A stretch of 64,000 nucleotides of DNA, from contig JAIYAP010000011.1 of assembly GCA_027488935.1 (NCBI GenBank), forward strand, positions 62,001 through 126,000. Direction: 5' to 3'. Under the pieces are notes generated by a model, which saw only the letters and a program-made list of their open reading frames with translations, was not told where the DNA came from and searched no databases. The position numbers and the translations under genes were made by a program. How positions within the stretch are numbered: the first letter of the stretch is position 1; each line of letters opens with the position of its first letter. Shown in pieces: positions 37,771 to 46,284 of this stretch. This DNA comes from Saprospiraceae bacterium. GTDB lineage: Bacteria > Bacteroidota > Bacteroidia > Chitinophagales > Saprospiraceae.

Positions 37771-38217
37771 ATGCGTTCGTATTATATCTTATTGCTTTCC
37801 GGTTTCTTGTATGTTTTTGCCTGTAAAAATGCACCCACTGCGGATGCAAATAGCACAGCCACTACTCCTGCTCCTGCTGCCGCGCCCATCGATTCCAGCA
37901 TTGTTTCGGTACGCGCTATTGATTTTTATGAGTTGACGCGGGCCAAACCGAATATGCCCGTTATTGATGTACGCGACCCGGCGGATTTCAAAACAGGGCA
38001 TATTGCTCGGTCGATTAACATACCGTTTACCGATCCGATGTACCTGAATCGCATTGCTGCCCTGAGCCGCAGCCAGGAATACGCGGTGTATTGTGGTTAC
38101 GGCAATATTAGCATGGAATTGGCCGAAAGCATGAAAAAAATCGGCTTTGTGCGTGTTTATCACTTGAAAAACGGCCTTTCCAATTGGGGAGAATCGCAAC
38201 AGGCTTTGCAGCTTTAA
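37771..38217 (+). CDS. Rhodanese-like lipoprotein
   Basis: The protein has 148 residues. A type II signal peptide with lipobox-like LYVFAC (Cys18) is followed by a low-complexity Ala/Pro/Thr linker and a single rhodanese domain (48-145: DVRDPADFKTGHIARS, active-site Cys108 in YCGYGNIS, then GLSNWG). The protein is probably anchored in the inner or outer membrane facing the periplasm and may transfer sulfur or bind a thiol partner. It converges on the RluA-type gene. Confidence 0.85.
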   Translation: MRSYYILLLSGFLYVFACKNAPTADANSTATTPAPAAAPIDSSIVSVRAIDFYELTRAKPNMPVIDVRDPADFKTGHIARSINIPFTDPMYLNRIAALSRSQEYAVYCGYGNISMELAESMKKIGFVRVYHLKNGLSNWGESQQALQL

Positions 38218-38220
38218 CGC

Positions 38221-38245
38221 CTGTGAAAATATAATTTTTTACAGC
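38221..38245. terminator. Weak bidirectional hairpin between the rhodanese and RluA-type genes
   Basis: CTGTgAAAA with TTTTttACAG, in a 30-bp gap between convergent genes; weak and AT-rich. Confidence 0.3.
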
Positions 38246-38248
38246 CGC

Positions 38249-38923
38249 TTAGTCGAGGCCTTGTTTAAAAAGGGATTCGGCAAATGTTTTCCACAGTCCA
38301 TCTGCGGTGGGGATACTGGCTTGCAATTGGATGCGTTCGCCTGAAACAGGGTGGTCAAAAGCCATTTTCCAGGCGTGCAGGTGGATTGAACGGTCGGGAT
38401 TGCCGCGCCGGGCGCCATATTTTACGTCGCCTTTCACGGGGCAACCAATGGCTGCCAGTTGGGCGCGTATTTGATGATGCCTGCCCGTCACCAATTGTAT
38501 TTCCAGTAAATGGTAGCGTTCGCTGCTTTCCAGCAAGCGGTAATGCAATTCGGCGCGTTCGCTGTTGGGCGTTTCTTCCGGATAGGCCATGACCACGTTT
38601 TTTTGCTGATTTTTGCGCAAAAAGTGCACTAAAACGCCTTCCGGTTCGGCAGGTGCCTGACCAACAATGGCCAAATAGGTGCGGTCAATGCTGCGTTGGC
38701 GCATTTGATCCGTCATGGCCGTCATGGCTGCCTTAGAGCGGGCCATTAAAATGATGCCACTCACCGGCCGGTCAATACGGTGTACCACATGCAAAGGGTG
38801 TTTACAGTAGGCTTCGGCCAATTGCAAAAAAGCAACATCCCCTGTTTTGTCGGGCTGAACCGGCACATTATTGGGTTTGTTAAAAGCAATCAGCTGGTTA
38901 TTTTTATACAGAACGTCGAGCAT
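38249..38923 (-). CDS. RluA-family pseudouridine synthase
   Basis: The protein has 224 residues. The catalytic segment HRIDRPVSGIILMARSKAA contains the invariant Asp; later signatures are YLAIVGQAP and GRHHQIRAQLA. There is no N-terminal S4 domain, so this is the single-domain type (TruC/RluA class), which modifies uridine in rRNA or tRNA. The specific target is not evident. It starts directly after the stop of the DUF4834 gene (TAG ATG), so translation is coupled. Confidence 0.9.
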   Translation of the reverse strand: MLDVLYKNNQLIAFNKPNNVPVQPDKTGDVAFLQLAEAYCKHPLHVVHRIDRPVSGIILMARSKAAMTAMTDQMRQRSIDRTYLAIVGQAPAEPEGVLVHFLRKNQQKNVVMAYPEETPNSERAELHYRLLESSERYHLLEIQLVTGRHHQIRAQLAAIGCPVKGDVKYGARRGNPDRSIHLHAWKMAFDHPVSGERIQLQASIPTADGLWKTFAESLFKQGLD

Positions 38924-39118
38924 CTATTTTATTTCTTCGTATTCAACATATTCACCATCCTCATCCTTGAATTTTGGATTTTGAAATTTGGGATCGGGGG
39001 TGGGCGGGTAAACCCTGGTTTTGGGCGATTCGGGTGGCGCCTGTATTTGAAAATAAGGTCGCAACGCCTGAATCAGCCATAAAATCGCCAACAGGGTAAA
39101 AAGCCATTTCAATAGCAT
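38924..39118 (-). CDS. DUF4834-family small membrane protein
   Basis: The protein has 64 residues. One N-terminal membrane helix (LFTLLAILWLIQALRPYF) is followed by a proline-rich part and the acidic end DGEYVEYEEIK, the hallmark of DUF4834 proteins in Bacteroidota. Function is unknown. It lies between a DMT transporter and an RluA-type gene, with no gap to the latter. Confidence 0.75.
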   Translation of the reverse strand: MLLKWLFTLLAILWLIQALRPYFQIQAPPESPKTRVYPPTPDPKFQNPKFKDEDGEYVEYEEIK

Positions 39119-39156
39119 AACAAAAAGGATTGATGATTGCGCAATGGAGGCGAAAA

Positions 39157-40053
39157 CTACGATGCTTCTGCCGATTCAAACCGTTTTTTTAAAAATGGAT
39201 GTCCAAACACGGCAAGCAGAATAATCATAACACCAATATAAAACCCTGTGTTCAAATCTTTATCCTCCCGAAAAATAAACCCTGCCAGGATGATCCCGTA
39301 AATCGGCTCTAAGTTGAGGGCCAAATTGGTCACAAATGCCGAAAGATGCTGCATCGCCTTCAACGTGAGGGTGTACGGAAGTAATGTGCAAAACCAGGCC
39401 AATAAAAACAACCACAACCAGTCCAACCCCGCCGGAACCAACGCAACTTCGGGATAGTTCCAGGCATAAAATGGCAAAAACAAGGTCGTTATAACAATGC
39501 CGCCACCCAACTCCACAAAACTCATGATCAACGGTGGGGCTGATTTTTTTTCTACAATTACTTTGTTTAAACTGGTAAAAACAGCCGCCAGTAAAGCACT
39601 GAGCAAGCCCACGGCAAACCCCAAACGCATACTCCAATCAATATTGCCGACCACCAGCGCCATACCAGGCAAAATGAGTAGCCCCAATATCAATTCATGC
39701 CACTTCATCTTTTTCCCCTGCAAAAGTGGGTCTACCAATGCCGAAAAAAAGGCCGTGGCAGCCATGGTCGTAACGGCTACTGAGGCATTGGAAAGTTTGA
39801 TGGCACCATAAAAACAAATCCAGTGGATGCCGACAATGCAGCCAACACCCAGCATATGCAATATAACCGGGCGGCCGAGCCGACGCAAATCGGCCAACGG
39901 AAACAGAAAAAGCAGTGAACTACAACACAATACCACCCGCCACCAAACCAGGGGCAACGCCTGTAAGGTAATTAATTTGCCTAAAATGGCCGTAAAACCC
40001 CACAAAAACACGCAAAAATGCAAGTAGAGGTAAGCCCGTGTTTTTTCCGACAT
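39157..40053 (-). CDS. EamA/DMT-family transporter
   Basis: The protein has 298 residues from the ATG at 40053, which begins just before the first membrane helix; upstream in-frame ATGs give a soluble, non-family tail. About 10 membrane helices form the duplicated five-helix EamA units (FCVFLWGFTAILGKL and later NLALNLEPIYGIILAGFIF). It probably exports a small metabolite such as an amino acid across the inner membrane. It is divergent from hemA and co-directional with DUF4834 and the RluA-type gene. Confidence 0.9.
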   Translation of the reverse strand: MSEKTRAYLYLHFCVFLWGFTAILGKLITLQALPLVWWRVVLCCSSLLFLFPLADLRRLGRPVILHMLGVGCIVGIHWICFYGAIKLSNASVAVTTMAATAFFSALVDPLLQGKKMKWHELILGLLILPGMALVVGNIDWSMRLGFAVGLLSALLAAVFTSLNKVIVEKKSAPPLIMSFVELGGGIVITTLFLPFYAWNYPEVALVPAGLDWLWLFLLAWFCTLLPYTLTLKAMQHLSAFVTNLALNLEPIYGIILAGFIFREDKDLNTGFYIGVMIILLAVFGHPFLKKRFESAEAS

Positions 40054-40189
40054 GTTGAATGCTGTTGCGTTGTTTTGATCAGGATGAAATGAAAATGGCG
40101 GTAAAGATGCCATTTGTTTAGATTTTCTCCAAATAGATGCACTTTTTGCCCATTTACAATGGCGTGACAGTGCCTTTAGGCCGCTACGG

Positions 40190-40197
40190 TACTTTTG
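40190..40197 (+). promoter_or_regulatory. -7 box TACTTTTG for hemA
   Basis: An exact TAnnTTTG match 45 nt before the start at 40243; no TTTG at the expected -33 distance. Confidence 0.4.
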
Positions 40198-40242
40198 TTG
40201 CCACAAATCGGAACACCACCGCACCCTATTTCCCCTTGGATT

Positions 40243-41490
40243 ATGTTAGACGGATACCATATCATTACCCTCACCCACCGCGATGCTCCTTTGCAGGCTT
40301 TGCGCTATGCGGTTGTGGAGGATGGTCAAGCAAATATGCTGCCAGCGTTGAAGCAGCGCTTCGATTGGAAAGAATTGTTCTATCTGGCCACCTGCAATCG
40401 GGTGATGTACCTGTTTTATCAACAAGGACCAATTTCGGAGCATTTAATTCCTGAAGTGCTGCGTATGGTTCGTCCGGAATTGTCCGACGCTCAGTTGCAA
40501 ACAACAAGTGCCCAAATGCGTTTGTTGCATGGTACTGACGCTGTGCAACATCTTTTTGAAGTAGCGGCTTCGATGGATAGCCTGGTGTTGGGCGAGCGGG
40601 AAATTGTGCGCCAATTGCGCGAGGCCTACGACCGCAACCACGCTCAGGGACTCACGGGCGATCACATGCGCTTGTTGCTGCGTTTTACCATCGAAACGGC
40701 TAAGGAAGTGTATAGCCAAACCGGTATTGGCGAAAAATCATTGTCGGTGGTGGCGCTGGCGTTTAGTGCCATGTTGCGCGCTGGCGTGTCGCCCCAGGAT
40801 CGTATTTTGATGCTGGGCGCGGGTGAAACGAACACCCTTTTTGGCCGATTTCTCACAAAATATGGTTTTAAAAATATTACGGTAAGCAACCGCAGTTATG
40901 AAAATGGCCGTGTATTGGCCGAAAAATTGGGCGGTAAGGCCGTGCTTTTTGATGCTTTATCCGAATACGCCGGCGGCTTCGATGCGCTGATTGTATGTAC
41001 TGCCGCTACTCAGGCGATTGTGACGCCCGAACTCTATGCCGCGCTGCTGCAAGGCGATGCCGGTAAAAAAGTGGTGGTCGATTTGTCTGTCCCACACAAT
41101 GTAGCAGCGCAGGTTGTAGAAAATTTCAATGTTGAATATGTTGAAATTGAAGGACTTCGGTCGGTTGCTGAAGAACACCGCAGTTTCCGCGAACAAGAAT
41201 GCGCGAAGGCGGCTGTCCTGATTCAGGAGCGAATCTATGCGTACCGCGATTTATGGCATGAGCGCCAGGTAGAACGCGCGATGGCCCATATTCCCGACGA
41301 AGTGCGCGCGGTGAAAGATCGGGCGATTCAGGAGGTTTTTGCCAAAGATTTTGCTGCCCTTGATCCACAAGCCCAGGCAACGGTGCTAAAAATGTTGGAA
41401 TACATGGAAAAAAAGTGCGTGGCGATTCCAATCAAAGCCGCAAAAGCCATTGCCCTGCGCGGGAAAAAGCAAACCGAAAAAGTGGGCTAA
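40243..41490 (+). CDS. hemA: Glutamyl-tRNA reductase
   Basis: The protein has 415 residues from the ATG at 40243 (MLDGYHIITLTHRDAP); the upstream open frame is rich in proline and unlike the family. The NADPH-dependent enzyme reduces glutamyl-tRNA to glutamate-1-semialdehyde at the start of tetrapyrrole synthesis. The catalytic cysteine is Cys51 in ATCNRVMY; GEREIVRQLREAY and the nucleotide-binding LGAGETNTLFGRFL follow, then a C-terminal dimerisation helix. The first residues are more divergent than usual. Its stop overlaps the GH3 stop by 3 bp, in convergent orientation. Confidence 0.92.
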   Translation: MLDGYHIITLTHRDAPLQALRYAVVEDGQANMLPALKQRFDWKELFYLATCNRVMYLFYQQGPISEHLIPEVLRMVRPELSDAQLQTTSAQMRLLHGTDAVQHLFEVAASMDSLVLGEREIVRQLREAYDRNHAQGLTGDHMRLLLRFTIETAKEVYSQTGIGEKSLSVVALAFSAMLRAGVSPQDRILMLGAGETNTLFGRFLTKYGFKNITVSNRSYENGRVLAEKLGGKAVLFDALSEYAGGFDALIVCTAATQAIVTPELYAALLQGDAGKKVVVDLSVPHNVAAQVVENFNVEYVEIEGLRSVAEEHRSFREQECAKAAVLIQERIYAYRDLWHERQVERAMAHIPDEVRAVKDRAIQEVFAKDFAALDPQAQATVLKMLEYMEKKCVAIPIKAAKAIALRGKKQTEKVG

Positions 41491-42980
41491 ATTTTTACGA
41501 GGGCATCTGCTATTTTCCGATCATTCGACAGGCGCGGCACTTTATTTTGGCCGCCTAATTTGCCTTCTGATTTCATGAAATCGCGAAATGCATCGCGGCG
41601 TAATGGCTTGATTTTCAAGGTGCGCAATATGTTTCCGGCAATCAGATCGTCATAATAGATGTTTTGCACCCGCATGCGCGTATCCACATCCAGGGCAAAT
41701 TCGTGCAAATCAGCGGGCATGTTGTCAAACTCAATCAGCCATTCGTGGTAAGGCAAACCGCCTTCTGCCGGATTGACCTGAGGTGCCACCGTAAATTCTA
41801 CAATGCGGATACCGGCGGCATTGGCAACCGGCAACAAGGCCTGTTCTACTTCTTTTCCGATTACATGCTCGCCAAAGGCAGAAATGAAGTGCTTTACCCG
41901 GCCACTCACAATGATCCGGTAGGGATTTTTAGACACAAACTGCACGGTATCGCCAATGTTGTAACCCCATAAACCGGCATTGGTGTGGAGGATAAGGGCA
42001 TAATTCACCCCCAGTTCAACATCCTTGAGCCAAAGCCGTGTAGGATTTGCATTGAAAATTTCGTCGGCCGGAACAAATTCAAAAAACATGCCCGCATCTA
42101 CATTCAGCAACAGGCCTTCACTTGGAAAACAATCCTGAAATGCGATAAACCCTTCGGAGGCCGGATAGGTTTCTACGCTGTCAATGGGACCGCCTACCAG
42201 TGCTTCCAGTTTGGCGCGATAGGGCTCAAAATTGACGCCACCGTACACAAATACCGAAAAATTAGGGAAAATTTCGCGGATGGTTGATTTGCCGGTGCGG
42301 CTCAACAGGCGCTCGTAATACATTTGTACCCAGGGCGGAATGCCACTGATGAGGCGCATATCTGCATGCATAGTTTCTTCAACGATGCCATCCAGTTTTT
42401 CTTCCCAATCCTCTATACAATTGGTGCGCCACGATGGCAACTGGTTGGTGCGCAGCCAGGCAGGTACGAGGTGGTTGCTGATGCCGCTCAATCGGCCCGT
42501 TGGGATGCCCGCGATTTCATCCAGTTCCGGACTGCCCGAGAGGAAGATCATTTTGCCATCCAGCCAACGGCCATTGCCCGTGCGGCTGAAGTAATTAAAG
42601 AGGGCATTGCGGGCTGTTCCAAAGTGCAAAGGAGTGCTTTCTTTGCTCATGGGGATGTATTTTACGCCCGAGGTAGTGCCCGATGTTTTAGAAAAATAAG
42701 CCGGTACACCGGGCCAAAGCACATTTGAAGCCCCTTCTTTGATTTGATCTACATACGGTTTTAATTGTTCATAATCGCGGATGGGCACCGCCTGGGTAAA
42801 TTCCTCGTACGTACGCACCTGATCGAACCGGTGGTCTTTTCCAAACACGGTATTACGGCCTTTCGCCAGTAAATCCCGAAATACTTTTTCCTGTTTTGCC
42901 AAGGCATTGGCCGACCAATTTTGAATAGAACGGTCGATGGCTTTGGCAAAAGGACGCACGATGGTGGCACGAAAACCCAT
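41487..42980 (-). CDS. GH3 auxin-responsive promoter family protein (adenylating enzyme-like)
   Basis: The protein has 497 residues from the ATG at 42980; an upstream ATG would add a non-family segment. GH3 proteins of the ANL-like adenylating superfamily activate carboxylates with ATP and join them to amino acids; bacterial versions are uncharacterised. The ATP loop is YFSKTSGTTSGVKYIPMSK, followed by a VYGGVNFEPY segment and YPASEGFIAFQ, then the C-terminal GEHVIGKEVEQAL block. Substrate unknown. Confidence 0.88.
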   Translation of the reverse strand: MGFRATIVRPFAKAIDRSIQNWSANALAKQEKVFRDLLAKGRNTVFGKDHRFDQVRTYEEFTQAVPIRDYEQLKPYVDQIKEGASNVLWPGVPAYFSKTSGTTSGVKYIPMSKESTPLHFGTARNALFNYFSRTGNGRWLDGKMIFLSGSPELDEIAGIPTGRLSGISNHLVPAWLRTNQLPSWRTNCIEDWEEKLDGIVEETMHADMRLISGIPPWVQMYYERLLSRTGKSTIREIFPNFSVFVYGGVNFEPYRAKLEALVGGPIDSVETYPASEGFIAFQDCFPSEGLLLNVDAGMFFEFVPADEIFNANPTRLWLKDVELGVNYALILHTNAGLWGYNIGDTVQFVSKNPYRIIVSGRVKHFISAFGEHVIGKEVEQALLPVANAAGIRIVEFTVAPQVNPAEGGLPYHEWLIEFDNMPADLHEFALDVDTRMRVQNIYYDDLIAGNILRTLKIKPLRRDAFRDFMKSEGKLGGQNKVPRLSNDRKIADALVKI

Positions 42981-43113
42981 ATTATGATGTATAAAACCTG
43001 CTGTTGAAATTCGAACCGTAAAGTTCGTATCTTTTTGGGGAAAATTTGTATTTCCAATATTTTCGCGCTGGAACAATTACGCGGCATGGAGGGGGCAGCG
43101 ATTTGTACGCAAT

Positions 43114-43353
43114 TTGGGGCAAATTTATACCTGTACCGCCGATACGGGCTGCTATAATTATTATGGCCTGAGTTTGTGTCAGGAAGGCAATTTTCAAGAA
43201 GTGCTTACTTCCTACCTGGGGTGTGACAGCATCGTGCGCGGCTATTTTGGTCGACTTCTCATTACGGTCAGTATTCTGCCTGCCCAACCTGCACTGGATT
43301 GTATCAATGGCAGCGTGAAGTTAGGTTTCCCAGGTGTATCCTGCTTTTTGTAG
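43114..43353 (+). pseudogene. Remnant of a repetitive surface-protein gene
   Basis: In one frame this stretch reads as a repeat unit with CYNYYGLSLCQEGNFQEVL and then LGCDSIV, a pattern typical of cysteine-containing tandem repeats in large T9SS proteins (L-C-x-G-x-Y, L-x-x-x-x-G-C-D-S-I). There is no signal peptide, no sorting domain and no full-length frame, and the end overlaps the 3' end of the molybdenum hydroxylase gene. It is best read as a decayed fragment. It fills the 340-bp gap between GH3 and that gene; the rest of the gap shows nothing clear. Confidence 0.4.
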
Positions 43354-45543
43354 GGGCAATCGCCGAGGACGCATCCCTGCAGCCGCCAATGCATTGCAAA
43401 GGGCGGGTGCTACCGTGGCAACGCCCACTTCCCCTGCACCGCCGGGCGCGGCCTCGCTGGGCACGGTGTACACCTCAATCGGCGGCACATCGTTGTAGCG
43501 GGCCAACTGATAAGCATAAAAACTGTCTTCAACGACCTGGCTGTTTTCAACGGTAATTTCATTGCGCAGGGCCTGTCCTAAGCCGAACACCGTACCGCCT
43601 TCCATCTGGCTGCGCAAACCATCCGGGTTGATCACCACGCCGCAGTCGATGGCGACCACAATACGGACCAGCCGAAAGTGTTTTTTACCTAATTTTTCAA
43701 TTTCAATGGCATGTGCGGCGTATGAATTGCAGAAAAACAAATGCCCGGCAATACCCATAAAGTGGTTTTTAGGCCTTGGAGCATCCCAGCCAATTTTTTC
43801 TGCGGCTAATTTCAATACCGTTGCCAAGCGGCCTGGATCAACGGGTTGGCTCCAATTGTCATTAAATTTGGCAGAAAATGCAGGGCGTCCTTCCAGCAAA
43901 CTCAATCGAAATTGCAAAGGATCTTTTTTTAGTTTCTGGGCAAGTTCATCGACAAAACACTCAATCGGAAACACATTTACGACGGGCTCTACCCCGCGCA
44001 GCCATCCACACTGTAGATTAAACTCAATCGGCGTGTATCCGGTTTGGATGTTGGGGATGCCATACCAGAAATCCTTGCTTGCGCCGCCCAGCATTTCGGC
44101 AGGTTCTTTGGCTTCCGGACCATCGGTTGAAAAGGCAACGGGTGTGGTGAGTACATGGTGTTGCCAACTTTGCACCTGCCCTTTTTCGTCCCAATTGGCT
44201 TGCAGGCGATGAAAATTGGCGGGCCGGTAATTGTCGAAGCGCAAATCATCCGTTCGATCCCAAATTACTTTCACCGCTTGGTCGAATTGTTGGGCGATTT
44301 TTACGGCTTCGATGGCAAAATCAAATTGCAGGCGTCGGCCGAATGCGCCACCCATGAGCGCCAGATTGACCTTGATGTTTTCTTTTTTCAGTTTACAGGA
44401 ATTTGCGATTTCGCCTACCGCCCAGTCGGGCAATTGCAGTCCGCCCCAAATTTCGCATTGTTCGGCATTGGCCTTGGCAATAAAATTGACCGGTTCCATG
44501 GTGGCATGGGCCAAAAAGGGTGCGGCATATTGGGCCGAGAAGCTGCGTTTGGCGGGGGCTTTTATTTGGGCAACATCTCCCAGGGTATGCACGATCTGTT
44601 TCGGGGTTTCCTTCGATTTTTGTTCAAAACGCTGAAATAAATCCTTCGAACTTTCGTGGTTGTTGGGGCCTTCGTTCCACACAATTTTTAACATGCGCCG
44701 GGCTTTCATGGCCGCCCACACATTGCGGGCAATCACCGCTACCCCTGCATGTACGTGCATCGGCTTCCCAGTACCTTCAAATTGCACGATTTTCAGCACA
44801 CCGGGCACTGCTTTTGCCTCGGAATCGTCTACCGAGCTGATGGAGCCACCCCTTACCGGACATCTGGCTACCACCGCATACGCCATACCGGGGATTTGCA
44901 GGTCGATGCCATATTTGACTTTACCCGTTAAAATATCCTTTTGGTTCCTTTTGCGCTGTTCTTTACCAATGATGGTAAAATCTTTGACGTTTTTTAAGGT
45001 CACTTCGGTTGGAACCGGCATTAAGGCTGCATCACAGGCCAACGCGCCGTAGGTCAGTCGGTTGCCAGTTAGGGCATGCACTACCGCACCTTTTTCTGCT
45101 TTGCATAAATGGGGGTCTACCTGCCATTTTTGGGCCGCAGCGTTGATGAGCATCGTGCGCGCTACTGCACCCGCCTTGCGTAAATCGTCGTACGTGCCCG
45201 GTACACTTTGACTTCCACCGGTATCATGTGCGCCTGCGGGCAAACTTCCGAAAGGCGCTACTTCGGTATGCACTTGTTGAAAATCGACCTCCATTTCCTC
45301 GGCAACGATCATAGGCAGGGACGTATTCACCCCTTGGCCGCTTTCCTGTTTCGCTACAAAAATGATAATGGAACCGTTTTTTTCGATTCTTATATAGGCA
45401 TTGGGCTGAAAATAAGGACAATCTTCCGGCAGATCTTGTGCTGCCTGGACCCAATCTGTGGGATAAACACCCAACATAAATCCGCTTCCGGTGAAAGCGC
45501 CCAATTGAATAAACCTCCGACGCGAAATAGGCACTTTTTTCAT
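43321..45543 (-). CDS. Molybdenum hydroxylase large subunit (xanthine dehydrogenase/IorB family)
   Basis: The protein has 740 residues. It has a Tat-type signal (SRRRFIQLGAFTGSGFMLG), so the folded enzyme is exported to the periplasm. The molybdopterin-binding parts resemble isoquinoline 1-oxidoreductase beta subunit: FVAKQESGQGVNTSLPMIVAEE, GTYDDLRKAGAVARTM, HATMEPVNFIA, GGAFGRRLQFDF, and the C-terminal GGAGEVGVATVAPALCNALAA with the active-site Glu. It works with the [2Fe-2S] subunit encoded 28 bp upstream. The substrate is unknown (an N-heterocycle or aldehyde is typical). No maturation chaperone is encoded nearby. Confidence 0.9.
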   Translation of the reverse strand: MKKVPISRRRFIQLGAFTGSGFMLGVYPTDWVQAAQDLPEDCPYFQPNAYIRIEKNGSIIIFVAKQESGQGVNTSLPMIVAEEMEVDFQQVHTEVAPFGSLPAGAHDTGGSQSVPGTYDDLRKAGAVARTMLINAAAQKWQVDPHLCKAEKGAVVHALTGNRLTYGALACDAALMPVPTEVTLKNVKDFTIIGKEQRKRNQKDILTGKVKYGIDLQIPGMAYAVVARCPVRGGSISSVDDSEAKAVPGVLKIVQFEGTGKPMHVHAGVAVIARNVWAAMKARRMLKIVWNEGPNNHESSKDLFQRFEQKSKETPKQIVHTLGDVAQIKAPAKRSFSAQYAAPFLAHATMEPVNFIAKANAEQCEIWGGLQLPDWAVGEIANSCKLKKENIKVNLALMGGAFGRRLQFDFAIEAVKIAQQFDQAVKVIWDRTDDLRFDNYRPANFHRLQANWDEKGQVQSWQHHVLTTPVAFSTDGPEAKEPAEMLGGASKDFWYGIPNIQTGYTPIEFNLQCGWLRGVEPVVNVFPIECFVDELAQKLKKDPLQFRLSLLEGRPAFSAKFNDNWSQPVDPGRLATVLKLAAEKIGWDAPRPKNHFMGIAGHLFFCNSYAAHAIEIEKLGKKHFRLVRIVVAIDCGVVINPDGLRSQMEGGTVFGLGQALRNEITVENSQVVEDSFYAYQLARYNDVPPIEVYTVPSEAAPGGAGEVGVATVAPALCNALAAAGMRPRRLPLQKAGYTWET

Positions 45544-45571
45544 AAAAAAGGGTATAAGTTGTAGTCAGGTG

Positions 45572-46036
45572 TTATTTGTTATAGTTTTCGATGGCCTTTT
45601 GTACCGCTTGTTGGATACGATGGTAGGTGCCGCAGCGACACAATACGCCGTCCATCGCCAGCCGAATTTCTGCTGTGGAAGGCTTTTTATTTGCTTTTAA
45701 AAGTCCGGCGAGGGTCATCATTTGCCCGGATTGGCAATACCCGCATTGTGGGACGTTGATCTCCTCCCAGGCTTGTTGAATCGGATGGTCGCCCGTTGCC
45801 GAAAGCCCTTCAATCGTGGTAATTGCTTGTCCTGCTGCAATTTGAACCGGGGTTACGCAGGCGCGCGTGGCGGTATCGTTGAGCAATACCGTGCAGGCGC
45901 CACAAGAAGCGACCCCACAACCAAATTTGGTACCGGTGAGTTGCAATTCATCGCGCAGTACCCAAAGTAAGGGCATGTCCGGCTCAACGTCTACCGTGCG
46001 CGATTCGCCATTGATGAGGAGTTTAAATATGGGCAT
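45572..46036 (-). CDS. [2Fe-2S] subunit of the molybdenum hydroxylase (IorA type)
   Basis: The protein has 154 residues from the ATG at 46036. The N-terminal plant-type ferredoxin cluster is CGVASCGACTVL with a further Cys upstream (FGCG), and the C-terminal cluster is CGYCQSGQM and CRCGTYHRI, so two [2Fe-2S] clusters carry electrons from the molybdenum site. It has no signal peptide of its own and is probably co-exported with the Tat-dependent large subunit. A 118-bp palindromic repeat lies 109 nt upstream. Confidence 0.92.
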   Translation of the reverse strand: MPIFKLLINGESRTVDVEPDMPLLWVLRDELQLTGTKFGCGVASCGACTVLLNDTATRACVTPVQIAAGQAITTIEGLSATGDHPIQQAWEEINVPQCGYCQSGQMMTLAGLLKANKKPSTAEIRLAMDGVLCRCGTYHRIQQAVQKAIENYNK

Positions 46037-46144
46037 AGTGAAATGGCGGACGGGGAAAAACGCCTGCTGTGGCAAATTTAAGCGAAACGAATTGAAAATG
46101 TAGCGCCAGAATTGAAAAACATAAGTCCTTCAGAATTTACATAG

Positions 46145-46262
46145 GATTTGTAGTAGCGTGTAAATTCTATTGGCGGGGTGACCGAAAAAGTCGCCCCGTC
46201 AATAGAATTTACGCATTTACATGGAATTAAAGGAGGCTTTAGTTGTGATGCTTGATTTGCCT
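46145..46262. repeat. 118-bp palindromic intergenic repeat, copy A
   Basis: About 85 percent identical to copy B by eye, same orientation. Its core is a 23-bp imperfect inverted repeat (GTAAATTCTATT... with ...AATAGAATTTAC, 7-nt loop), and a 35-bp right part is identical in both copies. It ends 22 nt past the stop of the aldehyde dehydrogenase gene. There is no coding frame and no U-tract, so it is not a canonical terminator. Confidence 0.85.
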
Positions 46263-46284
46263 TATTATATTATAAAAAGGTAAA

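Noticed and set aside
38284-38592. 102-codon plus-strand frame in the RluA-type gene
   Set aside because: Antisense to a conserved enzyme; composition is not protein-like.
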